NCBI GenBank assembly: GCA_937894515.1
Contig: CALCRH010000036.1
Coordinates: 41,855 to 105,854, forward strand
DNA: 64,000 bases
From: an uncultured Clostridia bacterium
GTDB lineage: Bacteria; Bacillota; Clostridia; Oscillospirales; Oscillospiraceae
Direction: 5' to 3'
In this document: in pieces, positions 33,061 through 41,458 of the stretch
Layout: every line of letters starts with the position of its first letter
How positions within the stretch are numbered: the stretch's first letter is position 1
Made by a program: the position numbers and the translations under genes
The notes under the pieces: model-generated
What the model was told of the DNA's origin: nothing
The model's input: only the letters and a program-made list of their open reading frames with translations
Databases searched by the model: none

Positions 33061-34635
33061 ATGTACACGTTAAGTAACAATAGCATTGATAGAATTTCCG
33101 AAGAGATCACGTCCATTCTGAAAAAAGAACGGATATCGTCCCGAAGCTGTACGGAAATCAGACTTGTGGCAGAGGAACTATTGCTGCAATATCAGGAGAA
33201 GTTCGGGGCGGATACGGAGCTTGCGCTGCTGCATATAAAGCGTTTTGGAAAAACCATTGTTACACTGAAAGTGCGCTGTGAGAGCTTCGATCCTGCAGAT
33301 ACGATCTCCGATGAGGACTTTTGGCTTTGGAATGCGCTGCGGACTCTTGACTACGTGCCGACGTGGCGATATAAAAACGGCTGCAATGAGATCTGCTTTT
33401 CCGTCAAACGGGGAAGCCGTTTGCCTTCCTGGGCAAGTACGGTGATTGCGTGCGGACTGGGCATAATTTGCGGCTTTGTCGCTCGTCTGCTGTCGGCGGA
33501 TACGCTTTCGGTGCTGCTTGATACGGTGCTTAACCCTGTTACGTCGGCTATCATGGGATTTTTAGGCGCTGTGTCGGGGATGCTGATAGCCCTGTCCATC
33601 CTCAGCGGCATTGTCGGCATGGGAAATGTCGCAACGCTGAATCGGCTGGGGGAAAAGCTGATTGGGCACATCATGCTGTGGATGGCCATTTTGACTGCGC
33701 TGCTGGTCTTGATACTCGGCTTGATCTTTCCGGTAAGCGGCGGCGGTGGAGGCAGCTTTGATTTCGGCTCACTTTGGGATATGCTCCTCGGCATCATCCC
33801 CGGCAGCCTTATCGATCCCTTCAACAGCGGAAATACGCTGCAGATCCTGTTCCTCTCTATCGTTGTCGGCATCATTATCCTTCGCTCTGTCGACAAGCTG
33901 GAATCGGTCGTCAAAATTGTGGAGGGGCTCAATCTGATCATTCAGGATCTGATGATGCTCATTCTGAAGGTCCTGCCGCTGGTGATATTTATCAGTCTGC
34001 TTGACCTGTTCTCCGGTTCGTCTGATATCCATCTGGGCGCAGTCTATAAATTTCCGCTGGTCCTTTTTATCTTGAGTTTCGCTTGGCTTGGGCTATCTGT
34101 CCTGCGTGTGTGCGTAAAGCAGAAGGTAAAACTGACGGTACTGCTGAAAAAACTCCTGCCTGCCTTTCTGATCGCTCTTTCCACGTCATCCAGCAATGCA
34201 GCGCTTACCACATCTATGGAAACCTGCGAAAAAAGGCTTGGCATCCATCCCGGGCTGGTGAGAGCAGGTGTTCCGCTTTCCCATTCCATCAATCAGCCGG
34301 CGGGAATGATACTTCTCATGGTGGGAACACTGTGCATGGCGCAGATGTTTTCGGTCGATATCTCCTGGACATCGCTGATCTCCATGATGTTGGCAGTATT
34401 CTTGCTTACGATAGCTTCACCGCCGGTACCGGGCGCATTTATATCCATTTTTACGCTCTTATTCACGCTATACGGTGTCCCCCTTGAGGCGATTTCCTTT
34501 ATCATCTCTCTTGATGTGATAACCGATAGAATTGCCACACCGATCACGGTATCTTGTTCGCAGTTGGAGCTGATTCAGGTGGCAGATAAGACCGGAAATC
34601 TTAACAAGGATATTTTGAGAAGCGACAATGGGTAA
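33061..34635 (+). CDS. SLC1 (DAACS) cation symporter with GHKL-ATPase-like N-terminus
   Basis: A 524-residue protein with two parts. Residues about 120-510 are a dicarboxylate/amino acid:cation symporter with eight or so spans, the serine-rich hairpin STSSSNAALTTSMET and a late TM8-like DVITDRIATPITV. Residues 1-110 resemble the HATPase_c/anti-sigma-kinase fold, with an N-box-like EIRLVAEELLLQY. The N-box Asn is replaced by Gln, and the G1 DxGxG motif is replaced by RCESFDP, so it probably does not hydrolyse ATP. It may be a sensory or regulatory domain. It lies 145 bases after the RHH-like gene in a lower-GC island beside the tRNAs. Confidence 0.82.
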   Translation: MYTLSNNSIDRISEEITSILKKERISSRSCTEIRLVAEELLLQYQEKFGADTELALLHIKRFGKTIVTLKVRCESFDPADTISDEDFWLWNALRTLDYVPTWRYKNGCNEICFSVKRGSRLPSWASTVIACGLGIICGFVARLLSADTLSVLLDTVLNPVTSAIMGFLGAVSGMLIALSILSGIVGMGNVATLNRLGEKLIGHIMLWMAILTALLVLILGLIFPVSGGGGGSFDFGSLWDMLLGIIPGSLIDPFNSGNTLQILFLSIVVGIIILRSVDKLESVVKIVEGLNLIIQDLMMLILKVLPLVIFISLLDLFSGSSDIHLGAVYKFPLVLFILSFAWLGLSVLRVCVKQKVKLTVLLKKLLPAFLIALSTSSSNAALTTSMETCEKRLGIHPGLVRAGVPLSHSINQPAGMILLMVGTLCMAQMFSVDISWTSLISMMLAVFLLTIASPPVPGAFISIFTLLFTLYGVPLEAISFIISLDVITDRIATPITVSCSQLELIQVADKTGNLNKDILRSDNG

Positions 34636-34673
34636 GCTGCTTCCGGTGGATCACCAAACGAAGCGCAAAAGAA

Positions 34674-34711
34674 GTAAAAAGAAAGACGGCGAACGCCGTC
34701 TTTCTTTTTGC
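34674..34711. terminator. Bidirectional terminator, symporter/groEL
   Basis: AAAAAGAAAGACGGC / GCCGTCTTTCTTTTT stem around GAAC, with T-rich ends in both directions. Confidence 0.88.
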
Positions 34712-34718
34712 GTATCTC

Positions 34719-36353
34719 TTAATACATACCGCCCATGCCGCCCATGTCGGGAGCGGGAGCTGCGGGCATCGGGGGCTGGGGCTTATCCGCCACCAGGGAC
34801 TCGGTGGTCAGTACCATGCCGGAAACGGACGCGGCGTTCTCCAGAGCGCTGCGGGTCACCTTGGCGGGATCCACAATGCCGCCGGCGATCATGTCACAGT
34901 ACACTTCCTTGTAAGCGTCGAAGCCGTAGCCGTTTTTACGGCTGGACTTGACCTTCTCCAGTACCACAGAGCCGTCCAGACCCGCGTTGGCGGCGATCTG
35001 ACGGATAGGCTCCTCCAGTGCCTTGGCCACCATCTTCACGCCGGTCTTCTCGTCGCCGTCCACGGTCTTCAGCAGAGCGGTGACAGCAGGGATGACGTTG
35101 ACATAGATGGTGCCGCCGCCGGCCACGATGCCCTCTTCCACAGCGGCCTTGGTGGCGTTCAGCGCATCCTCGATGCGGAGCTTCTTCTCCTTCATCTCGG
35201 TCTCGGTGGCAGCGCCCACCTTGATGACTGCTACGCCGCCGGCCAGCTTGGCCAGACGCTCCTGCAGCTTCTCCTTGTCATACTCGCTGGTGGTGGTGCC
35301 GATCTGGGCGCGGATCTGAGCGACCCGGTCGTGGATGGCTTGCTGATCGCCCATGCCGTCCACGATGATGGTATTCTCCTTGGAGACCTTGACCTGACGG
35401 GCACGGCCCAGCATATCGATGGTGGCGTCCTTGAGGGACAGACCCAGCTCCTCGCTGATAACCTCGCCGCCGGTGAGGATGGCGATGTCGCGGAGCATCT
35501 CCTTGCGGCGGTCGCCGAAACCGGGTGCCTTGACGCACACCACGTTCAGCACGCCTTTGAGACGGTTCACCAGCAGGGTGGAAAGGGCTTCGCCCTCCAC
35601 GTCCTCGGCGATGATAAACAGCTTCTTGCCGGACTGCAGCATCTGCTCCAGCAGGGGCAGGATGTCAGCAATGACGCTGATCTTCTTATCGGTGATGAGG
35701 ATATAGGGATCGTCCACCACGGCCTCCATCTTCTCCATATCGGTGGCCATATAGGGGGTGATATAGCCCCGGTCGAACATCATGCCCTCCACGACCTCGC
35801 TGTAGGTCTCGGCGGTCTTGGACTCCTCGATGGTGATCACGCCATCAGCGGACACCTTCTCCATGGCCTCGGCGATCAGCTTGCCGATGGTCTCGTCACC
35901 GCTGGACACGGTACCCACCCGGGCGATATCTTCGGTGCCGTTGATCTTCTGGCTCTGTTCGCGGATGGCGGCCACGGCGGCCTCCACGGCCTTGGCCATA
36001 CCCTTCTTCATCACGATGGGGTTGGCGCCGGCAGCCAGATTTTTCAGACCCTCGCGGATCATGCTCTGAGCCAGAACGGTGGCGGTGGTGGTGCCATCGC
36101 CGGCCACATCGTTGGTCTTGGTGGATACCTCGCGCACCAGCTGTGCGCCCATGTTTTCAAAGGGATCGTCCAGCTCGATCTCCTTGGCGATGGTCACGCC
36201 GTCATTGGTGATCAGGGGCGTGCCGAACTTCTTATCCAGAACCACGTTGCGGCCCTTGGGACCCAGCGTAACTTTTACGGTATCGGCCAGCTGATTGACG
36301 CCGGCTTCCAGTGCTTTGCGGGCCTCTTCGCCGCGCATAATGATCTTTGCCAT
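34719..36353 (-). CDS. groEL: Chaperonin GroEL
   Basis: GroEL is the 60-kDa chaperonin that folds proteins in an ATP-driven cage with GroES. The 544-residue protein has the family length and signatures, including VTLGPKGRNVVLDKKFG, NDVAGDGTTTATVLAQ and the C-terminal GGMGGMY. ATG 36353 is preceded by ATAGGAGGCAAG. It is the distal gene of the CIRCE-controlled groESL operon but lies an unusual 213 bases from groES. Confidence 0.98.
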   Translation of the reverse strand: MAKIIMRGEEARKALEAGVNQLADTVKVTLGPKGRNVVLDKKFGTPLITNDGVTIAKEIELDDPFENMGAQLVREVSTKTNDVAGDGTTTATVLAQSMIREGLKNLAAGANPIVMKKGMAKAVEAAVAAIREQSQKINGTEDIARVGTVSSGDETIGKLIAEAMEKVSADGVITIEESKTAETYSEVVEGMMFDRGYITPYMATDMEKMEAVVDDPYILITDKKISVIADILPLLEQMLQSGKKLFIIAEDVEGEALSTLLVNRLKGVLNVVCVKAPGFGDRRKEMLRDIAILTGGEVISEELGLSLKDATIDMLGRARQVKVSKENTIIVDGMGDQQAIHDRVAQIRAQIGTTTSEYDKEKLQERLAKLAGGVAVIKVGAATETEMKEKKLRIEDALNATKAAVEEGIVAGGGTIYVNVIPAVTALLKTVDGDEKTGVKMVAKALEEPIRQIAANAGLDGSVVLEKVKSSRKNGYGFDAYKEVYCDMIAGGIVDPAKVTRSALENAASVSGMVLTTESLVADKPQPPMPAAPAPDMGGMGGMY

Positions 36354-36389
36354 ATTTACTTGCCTCCTATAATTTGAGATAAAGGGGTA

Positions 36390-36556
36390 CAGGGGCGTTG
36401 CCCCTGTTTTGCCACCGAAAGGTGGCAAAGAGTTTTGATTATTTTTCTGACGACATGTGCGTCAGAAAAATTCCGCGACTCAGCCGCCGTGGGCGGCGAC
36501 ACCCAGAGAACGATTTCTTCTGGGTGAGGGGGATCGCAGGGGGACGCTGTCCCCCT
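36390..36556. repeat. Array of six hairpins between groES and groEL
   Basis: Six consecutive inverted repeats fill the groES-groEL spacer. They lie at 36390-36406 (CAGGGGC stem), 36408-36429 (TTTGCCACC, GAAA loop), 36441-36471 (12-bp stem), 36483-36497 (GCCGCC), 36501-36525 (ACCCAGA) and 36538-36556 (AGGGGGAC). None ends in a clear T tract on the - strand except weakly at the second. They may protect or process the bicistronic mRNA. Confidence 0.8.
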
Positions 36557-36566
36557 TGTAAGAACT

Positions 36567-36851
36567 TTACTCTACGATCGCCAGAATATCGCTCTGCTTG
36601 ACGACGATGTATTCCACGTCCTCCAGCGTTACCTTGGTGCCGGCGTACTTGTCGGTGATGACCCGATCTCCGGCCTTAACAGCCATGGTGATGGTCTTGC
36701 CGTCCACGGTACCGCCGGGGCCCACGGCGATCACTTCTGCCACAGAGGGTTTCTCCTTGGCGCTTCCGGCCAGAATAATGCCGCTCTTGGTGGTTTCCTC
36801 CGCCTCGGTCATCTTCAACACAACGCGGTCAAACAGCGGTGTCAGTTTCAT
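36567..36851 (-). CDS. groES: Co-chaperonin GroES
   Basis: A 94-residue GroES that caps the GroEL cage. It has LFDRVVLKM near the start, TKSGIILAGSAKEKP (mobile loop) and DKYAGTKVTLEDVEYIVVKQSDILA at the end. It is the first gene of the operon under the CIRCE element, and GGAGGCAGCAC precedes the ATG. Confidence 0.98.
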   Translation of the reverse strand: MKLTPLFDRVVLKMTEAEETTKSGIILAGSAKEKPSVAEVIAVGPGGTVDGKTITMAVKAGDRVITDKYAGTKVTLEDVEYIVVKQSDILAIVE

Positions 36852-36897
36852 AGTGTGCTGCCTCCTTATATATTATTTAGAAAAAACAAAATCAGCG

Positions 36898-36924
36898 TTA
36901 GCACTCAATTTGCTTGAGTGCTAA
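36898..36924 (-). promoter_or_regulatory. CIRCE operator of groESL
   Basis: A perfect TTAGCACTC-N9-GAGTGCTAA, the HrcA binding site, in the groES leader. HrcA-type repression is expected from established knowledge; hrcA is not in the window. Confidence 0.97.
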
Positions 36925-36932
36925 CGCTGATA

Positions 36933-36960
36933 ATCATATCATATTTCTCTCCATTTGCAA
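36933..36960 (-). promoter_or_regulatory. Promoter of groESL
   Basis: On the - strand TTGCAA (36960-36955) and TATGAT (36938-36933) with a 16-base spacer, immediately upstream of CIRCE. Confidence 0.75.
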
Positions 36961-37004
36961 GGGGGAAAAAGGAAAAAAAGGAAAAGTTCACAAAAAGATA
37001 AAAT

Positions 37005-37943
37005 TTACTCTGCCTTTTCCCGGGCGGTAGCGTTGCAGTTGCAGCCTGCAGGCCCGAAGAAATTGACCTTACCGTCTGCCAGCCGGATAGTCACGTCGCT
37101 GTGGGTGACGCACTCACCGTCCAGACAGGTGACGATGTCGTTCTTCTCTGAATGGATCCGGATCACGGACGGGGTGGAGCAGCGGATGACATCAGGGTAC
37201 TTGTAATAGTTACCCTTGGAGTATCCGCCCACCATTCGGATAAATCCGATATGGTTGACCCGTTTTACCACGAGAGTGTTCAGCACGCCGTCGTTCATCT
37301 TGGCCTCGGGAATGGGCATAAAGCCGCCGCCGTAGTATCGGCCGTTGCAAACCGCCACCAGCGCATAGTCGCCGTCCATCACCGAGTCGTCCAGAGTAAT
37401 GGTCCAATGGTTGTAAATAGGCTTAAAAATAAAGTTTACCATCAAGGCGTAGACGTAGCTGCTCTTGCCGTCCAGCATAGGGCTTTCGCTGTACTTATGT
37501 ACGTCCTTTGCCACCCGGGCATCCAGACCGGAGCAGGCGATGGTCAGGGCGATGCGTCCGTTCACGTCAATGGCATCCAGGGGGAACACCTGTCCGTCCC
37601 ACAGATTTTCCGCATCAGTAAACTGGGCGGCCATCTCCCCAAAATTTTTCAAAAAGTCGTTGCCGGTTCCCACGGGGATCACGCTCATAGCGGCATTTTC
37701 AAACCCCACAATGCCGTTGGCAACCTCGTTGACGGTACCGTCACCGCCGCAGGCATAGAACCGCAGCTCCTCGCCGGTTTTGCACAGCTCTCTTGCCAGC
37801 TCCACGGCGTGACCCTGCCGCTTGGTCAGAATGCACTGCACATCCAGACCGTGTTTCTGCCGCAGGGCATCTGCCATGTCATAAATGCGCTGGCGGCTGT
37901 CGGACTTACCGGCGGTGGGATTGATGATAAAAATGTGCTTCAT
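37005..37943 (-). CDS. YegS/BmrU-family diacylglycerol (lipid) kinase
   Basis: A 312-residue lipid kinase with IINPTAGKS (N-terminal nucleotide-related motif), ACGGDGTVNEVANG (catalytic GGDGT) and PVGTGNDFLKNFG. Members phosphorylate diacylglycerol or related lipids at the membrane. The start follows AGGAGAGGA. It is upstream of groES on the same strand, but groES has its own promoter, and here the kinase transcript ends near 37005. Confidence 0.93.
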   Translation of the reverse strand: MKHIFIINPTAGKSDSRQRIYDMADALRQKHGLDVQCILTKRQGHAVELARELCKTGEELRFYACGGDGTVNEVANGIVGFENAAMSVIPVGTGNDFLKNFGEMAAQFTDAENLWDGQVFPLDAIDVNGRIALTIACSGLDARVAKDVHKYSESPMLDGKSSYVYALMVNFIFKPIYNHWTITLDDSVMDGDYALVAVCNGRYYGGGFMPIPEAKMNDGVLNTLVVKRVNHIGFIRMVGGYSKGNYYKYPDVIRCSTPSVIRIHSEKNDIVTCLDGECVTHSDVTIRLADGKVNFFGPAGCNCNATAREKAE

Positions 37944-38103
37944 AGAAGTCCTCTCCTACCATATGTGTGGGTACGACATTGTCTCCGGATCTTTGCCTGT
38001 AGGTGCGGACGACTCTGCCCGCCCATATTTCCCATTGTATCAGCCCTTGCAAAAGAGAACATGAACAATTTGAAAACTTATCCGCAAAAGAAATGTAAAA
38101 AAT

Positions 38104-39219
38104 TTACACCTTACCGTACATGAATAAGTCGCATTTGATCATACCGTTGTACAGCTTCCGTTTCTTGTCGGCGGGTCTGCCGAAGGTACGCTCAAACTCC
38201 GTGTGACTGCTGAGGATCAGCGTCCGCCAGCCGTCCGGCAGCGTTTTCCATACCTTGCCGAACTGACGGTACAGCTCCTCTGCCTCCTGCTTTTCCAGCA
38301 GCCGCTCGCCGTAGGGAGGATTGGTAACGAGCTGTCCGTATTGGCTGTCCCGACGGAAACTGTTCATGTCCGCCGCCTCAAAGCGCACCACGTCCTCTAC
38401 CCCGGCCTTCACCGCGTTGCTCCGGGCGATCTCCACCGCGTGGGGGTCAATATCGCCGCCCCAGATGTCATAGGTGCCGTGAAATTCCTTATCCTGTGCC
38501 TCGTCGCAGGCATTGAGCCAGCTCTCGGTGGGGATAAAGTCCCACTTCTGGGCGGCAAAGCTGCGGTCAAGACCCGGCGCACGGTTCTTGGCAATCAGCG
38601 CCGCTTCAATGGGAATGGTACCGCTGCCGCAGAACGGATCGCAGAACGGATCCCGCCCCCGATACCGACTCAGTGTTACCAGCGCCGCTGCCAATGTTTC
38701 CCGGAGAGGTGCCTCTACGCCAACGGCACGATAGCCCCGCTTATAGAGCCCCTCGCCGCTGGTATCCAGACACAGGGCAACCTGATCCTTCAAAATAGAA
38801 AACCGTACCTGATAGGTTTTGCCCGTTTCGGGAAACTGCTCCATGCCGTAGTGGGCCTTGAGCCGCTCCACCATGGCTTTTTTGATAATGCTCTGGCAGG
38901 CGGGGACGGCGTGAAGCTGACTGGAAATGGAGTAGCCCTTGACGGGGAATGCCGCATCCCGGGGCAGGTAGTCCTCCCATGCCACGGCACGGGTACCCTG
39001 AAACAGTTCCTCAAAGCTTCTTGCCTCGAACTCGGCAAGCACCAGCATCACTCGCGCGCCGCAGCGCAGGTTAATGTTCAGCCGCGCGCAGTCGTCCAAT
39101 GTCCCGCGGCAGAGGATTCGCCCGTTTTCCACCTGTACATCGGCAAGCCCAAGCCGCTTCACTTCGTCTCCCACCAGTTTTTCCAGCCCCAAAAGACAGG
39201 GAATTAGATAAGTAACCAT
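38104..39219 (-). CDS. THUMP-domain class I methyltransferase (RlmL/RlmK-like, probable 23S rRNA MTase)
   Basis: A 371-residue RNA methyltransferase. The N-terminal THUMP domain covers about 40-155. The SAM-dependent domain has DPFCGSGTIPIEAALIA and the catalytic TNPPYGERL, as in RlmL-type m2G enzymes. It is the short single-domain form common in Firmicutes. ATG 39219 has GTGAGG upstream at good spacing; an in-frame GTG at 39231 is less likely. Confidence 0.92.
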   Translation of the reverse strand: MVTYLIPCLLGLEKLVGDEVKRLGLADVQVENGRILCRGTLDDCARLNINLRCGARVMLVLAEFEARSFEELFQGTRAVAWEDYLPRDAAFPVKGYSISSQLHAVPACQSIIKKAMVERLKAHYGMEQFPETGKTYQVRFSILKDQVALCLDTSGEGLYKRGYRAVGVEAPLRETLAAALVTLSRYRGRDPFCDPFCGSGTIPIEAALIAKNRAPGLDRSFAAQKWDFIPTESWLNACDEAQDKEFHGTYDIWGGDIDPHAVEIARSNAVKAGVEDVVRFEAADMNSFRRDSQYGQLVTNPPYGERLLEKQEAEELYRQFGKVWKTLPDGWRTLILSSHTEFERTFGRPADKKRKLYNGMIKCDLFMYGKV

Positions 39220-39328
39220 GGTAAACCTCACAAGATTTGATCAAAGTTCAGTATAGCGCGCCCTTTTTCAAAGCGCAAGGAAAAATATAGCTGGCGCAAC
39301 GTAAAAATATAGGGTATAATAGCCTTGT

Positions 39329-39382
39329 CAACCTCAAGTTGCGAAAAAAATCGAAAAACTTTGTGGATGCAACTTCAAGTTG
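39329..39382. promoter_or_regulatory. Two palindromic operators upstream of HTH-NfeD
   Basis: CAACCTCAAGTTG at 39329-39341 and CAACTTCAAGTTG at 39370-39382, 41 bases apart (about four helical turns). The second is a perfect odd palindrome. They flank a TAGACA (39384-39389)/TATTAT (39406-39411) promoter on its upstream side, and a TATAAT lies at 39315-39320. Autoregulation by the HTH of the downstream protein is the natural inference. Confidence 0.72.
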
Positions 39383-39439
39383 ATAGACAAACGCAAAAAA
39401 AGCGTTATTATGATACCAAAGAGAAACGGAGGAAACAAC

Positions 39440-40234
39440 ATGGCATTTGGTCAGCAGCTCCAGGAAATTCGCCGTCAGGCGGGTCTGACCCAGGAGGAAT
39501 TTGCCGAGGACCTGCAGGTGAGCCGTCAGGCGGTGAGCAAATGGGAATCCGGCAAGGGTTACCCCGAGATGGAGAAGATCCTGTATATCTGCAAGCGCTA
39601 TGGGGTATCCATGTCCCGGCTTTTTGATGAGGAGACCCCCGCAGCTCCTGTGAAAGAGGCCACATCTCTGCCAAAAAAAAGACTGCATACCTCCGTCAAC
39701 TCTTTCATCAACAACCTGTCGCCGAAGAACAAAGGCCTGGCGATTGCCGCCATCGTGAGCATCGCCGTGCTGACGCTGTTCATCGGTGCATGCCTGAGAG
39801 GAGGTACCTATGACATGACATTGTATATTTGGATCGGTGCCATCGTTCTGTTCGGCATCGTGGAAGCTGCCACGGCAGGACTGACGTCCATCTGGTTTGT
39901 TCTGGGCAGTATCGCGGGACTGATCGCTGCTATCTGCGGCGGCAAGATCTGGCTGCAGGTGGTTCTGTTCTTTGCGGTGTCCATTGTGGCGCTGGCAGCC
40001 ACCCGGCCTCTTGTCCGCCGCTTCAATGCCAAGGGTGTTCAACCCACCAATTTGGATACGGTCATCGGTCAAACGGCTCGGGTCACCGAGGATATTGACA
40101 ATGCCGTCCCCACCGGTGCGGTATATATTCAGGGCAAAACCTGGTCTGCCCGCAGCGAGGATGAAACCGCCATTCCCACCGGCACCATGGTTACCGTGGT
40201 GCGTATGGAGGGCGTGAAATTGTACGTAAGATAA
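39440..40234 (+). CDS. Fusion of an XRE-type HTH and an NfeD membrane protein
   Basis: A 264-residue protein joining two families. Residues 1-65 are a clear HTH_3 domain (FGQQLQEIRRQAGLTQEEF, SRQAVSKWESGKGYPEMEKI). A membrane span lies at about 98-118. Then an NfeD part begins with TLYIWIGAIVLFGIVEAATA, three more spans and a soluble OB-like end with VIGQTARVTEDIDN, GAVYIQGKTWSARSED and VVRMEGVKLYV. NfeD proteins partner SPFH proteins in membrane microdomains, and an SPFH gene follows by 37 bases. The frame is continuous, with GGAGGAAAC before ATG 39440. Confidence 0.88.
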   Translation: MAFGQQLQEIRRQAGLTQEEFAEDLQVSRQAVSKWESGKGYPEMEKILYICKRYGVSMSRLFDEETPAAPVKEATSLPKKRLHTSVNSFINNLSPKNKGLAIAAIVSIAVLTLFIGACLRGGTYDMTLYIWIGAIVLFGIVEAATAGLTSIWFVLGSIAGLIAAICGGKIWLQVVLFFAVSIVALAATRPLVRRFNAKGVQPTNLDTVIGQTARVTEDIDNAVPTGAVYIQGKTWSARSEDETAIPTGTMVTVVRMEGVKLYVR

Positions 40235-40271
40235 TTTCCCATCAACATTTTATTTTATAGGAGGAAGCATT

Positions 40272-41165
40272 ATGGGTCCGTATATCGCATTAGGCGCACT
40301 TGTCGTTATCGTTTTGGTCGTTGTGGTCAGCAACATTCATGTGGTACAGCAGTCCAAGGCATACGTGGTAGAGCGTTTGGGTGCATTCCACAGTGTGTGG
40401 GGCACCGGTCTCCATGTCAAGATGCCGTTCATTGAACGGGTGGTGAAAAAGGTCTCCCTCAAGGAGCAGGTGGCGGACTTCGATCCTCAACCCGTTATCA
40501 CCAAGGACAACGTCACCATGCAGATCGACACCGTCATCTATTTCCAGATCACCGACCCCAAGCTGTACACCTACGGCGTGGAGTATCCCATGAGCGCCAT
40601 CGAGAATCTGACCGCCACCACCCTGCGTAATATTATCGGTGATATGGAGCTGGATCAGAGCCTTACTTCCCGTGATATTATCAACGCCAAGATGCGCAGC
40701 ATTCTGGACGAAGCCACCGACCCCTGGGGCATCAAGGTCAACCGCGTAGAGCTGAAGAACATTCTGCCTCCCAAGGAGATCCAGAACGCCATGGAAAAGC
40801 AGATGAAGGCCGAGCGTGAACGCCGTGAGTCCATCCTGCAGGCCGAGGGTCAGAAGGCCAGCCAGATCCTGGTGGCAGAAGGTGAAAAGCAGTCCGCCAT
40901 CCTCCGTGCCGATGCCGCCAAGCAGGCCCGCATCATGCAGGCCGAGGGTGAAGCCGAAGCCATCATGAAGGTGCAGCAGGCCATGGCCGACTCCCTGAAG
41001 CTCTTGAATGAGTCCGCTCCCAACGATCAGGTCATCAAGCTGAAAGCGCTGGAGGCCATGCAGAAGGTGGCGGACGGTCAGGCCACCAAGATCATCATCC
41101 CCAGCGAACTCCAGGGTCTTGCCGGTCTTGCCGTCGGCATCACCGAAGCTGCCAAAGACAAATAA
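40272..41165 (+). CDS. SPFH (stomatin/prohibitin-like) membrane protein
   Basis: A 297-residue protein with an N-terminal membrane span (about 5-22) and SPFH domain: VVQQSKAYVVERLGAFHSVW, DFDPQPVITKDNVTMQIDT, LTSRDIINAKMRSILDEATDPWGIKV. A glutamate/alanine-rich coiled coil follows (about 178-240). It resembles QmcA/stomatin and forms the usual pair with NfeD. Confidence 0.94.
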   Translation: MGPYIALGALVVIVLVVVVSNIHVVQQSKAYVVERLGAFHSVWGTGLHVKMPFIERVVKKVSLKEQVADFDPQPVITKDNVTMQIDTVIYFQITDPKLYTYGVEYPMSAIENLTATTLRNIIGDMELDQSLTSRDIINAKMRSILDEATDPWGIKVNRVELKNILPPKEIQNAMEKQMKAERERRESILQAEGQKASQILVAEGEKQSAILRADAAKQARIMQAEGEAEAIMKVQQAMADSLKLLNESAPNDQVIKLKALEAMQKVADGQATKIIIPSELQGLAGLAVGITEAAKDK

Positions 41166-41169
41166 AATC

Positions 41170-41227
41170 GTAGGGGCCGGCGTCCTCGACGGCCCGCATT
41201 GTAGGGCGGCCCTTGCGGCCGCCCGCC
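41170..41227. repeat. REP-like repeat, copy 2, with a second palindrome
   Basis: GTAGGGGCCGGCGTCCTC begins the unit at 41170, followed by GGGCGGCCCTTGCGGCCGCCC at 41204-41224, itself an inverted repeat. It lies between the SPFH gene and a small conserved gene. Confidence 0.75.
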
Positions 41228-41245
41228 GCTATAAGGAGAAACACC

Positions 41246-41446
41246 ATGGCCAAGGACAAGCGTTTTGAGCGAATTTATAAACAGGGCGGGCTGGATGCCT
41301 GCGAGATTTTGGTGGACAGGGAGACAGGTGTGCAATATCTCTTTCGTGCCAGCGGCTATGCCGGCGGTCTGACGCCTCTGCTGGATGCTCAGGGCAACCC
41401 GGTCATCACACCGGTACATCACAAAACCAAGGGCCCCGAATTTTAA
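41246..41446 (+). CDS. Small conserved protein (DUF6440-like)
   Basis: A 66-residue protein with RFERIYKQGGLDACEILVD, then TGVQYLFRASGYAGGLTPLLD and GNPVITPV. I associate this pattern with the DUF6440 family of unknown function, seen often in Firmicutes; the name is from memory. ATAAGGAGAAACACC precedes ATG 41246. The next gene starts 12 bases later. Confidence 0.75.
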   Translation: MAKDKRFERIYKQGGLDACEILVDRETGVQYLFRASGYAGGLTPLLDAQGNPVITPVHHKTKGPEF

Positions 41447-41458
41447 GGAGGACACTTT

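Noticed and set aside
32757..34635. Toxin-antitoxin system with the RHH-like protein as antitoxin
   Set aside because: No adjacent small toxin gene is present; the next gene is a large transporter.
35331..36377. A long + strand frame opposite groEL
   Set aside because: Antisense shadow of a highly expressed gene; no ribosome binding site or motif.
36390..36556. CRISPR-like array in the groES-groEL spacer
   Set aside because: The units differ in sequence and are individual inverted repeats, not direct repeats with spacers.
39810..40234. Separate NfeD gene starting at an internal ATG near 39811
   Set aside because: The frame is uninterrupted from the HTH at 39440. A GAGAGGAGGTACC stretch upstream of ATG 39811 could allow an internal start in addition, but this does not remove the fusion.
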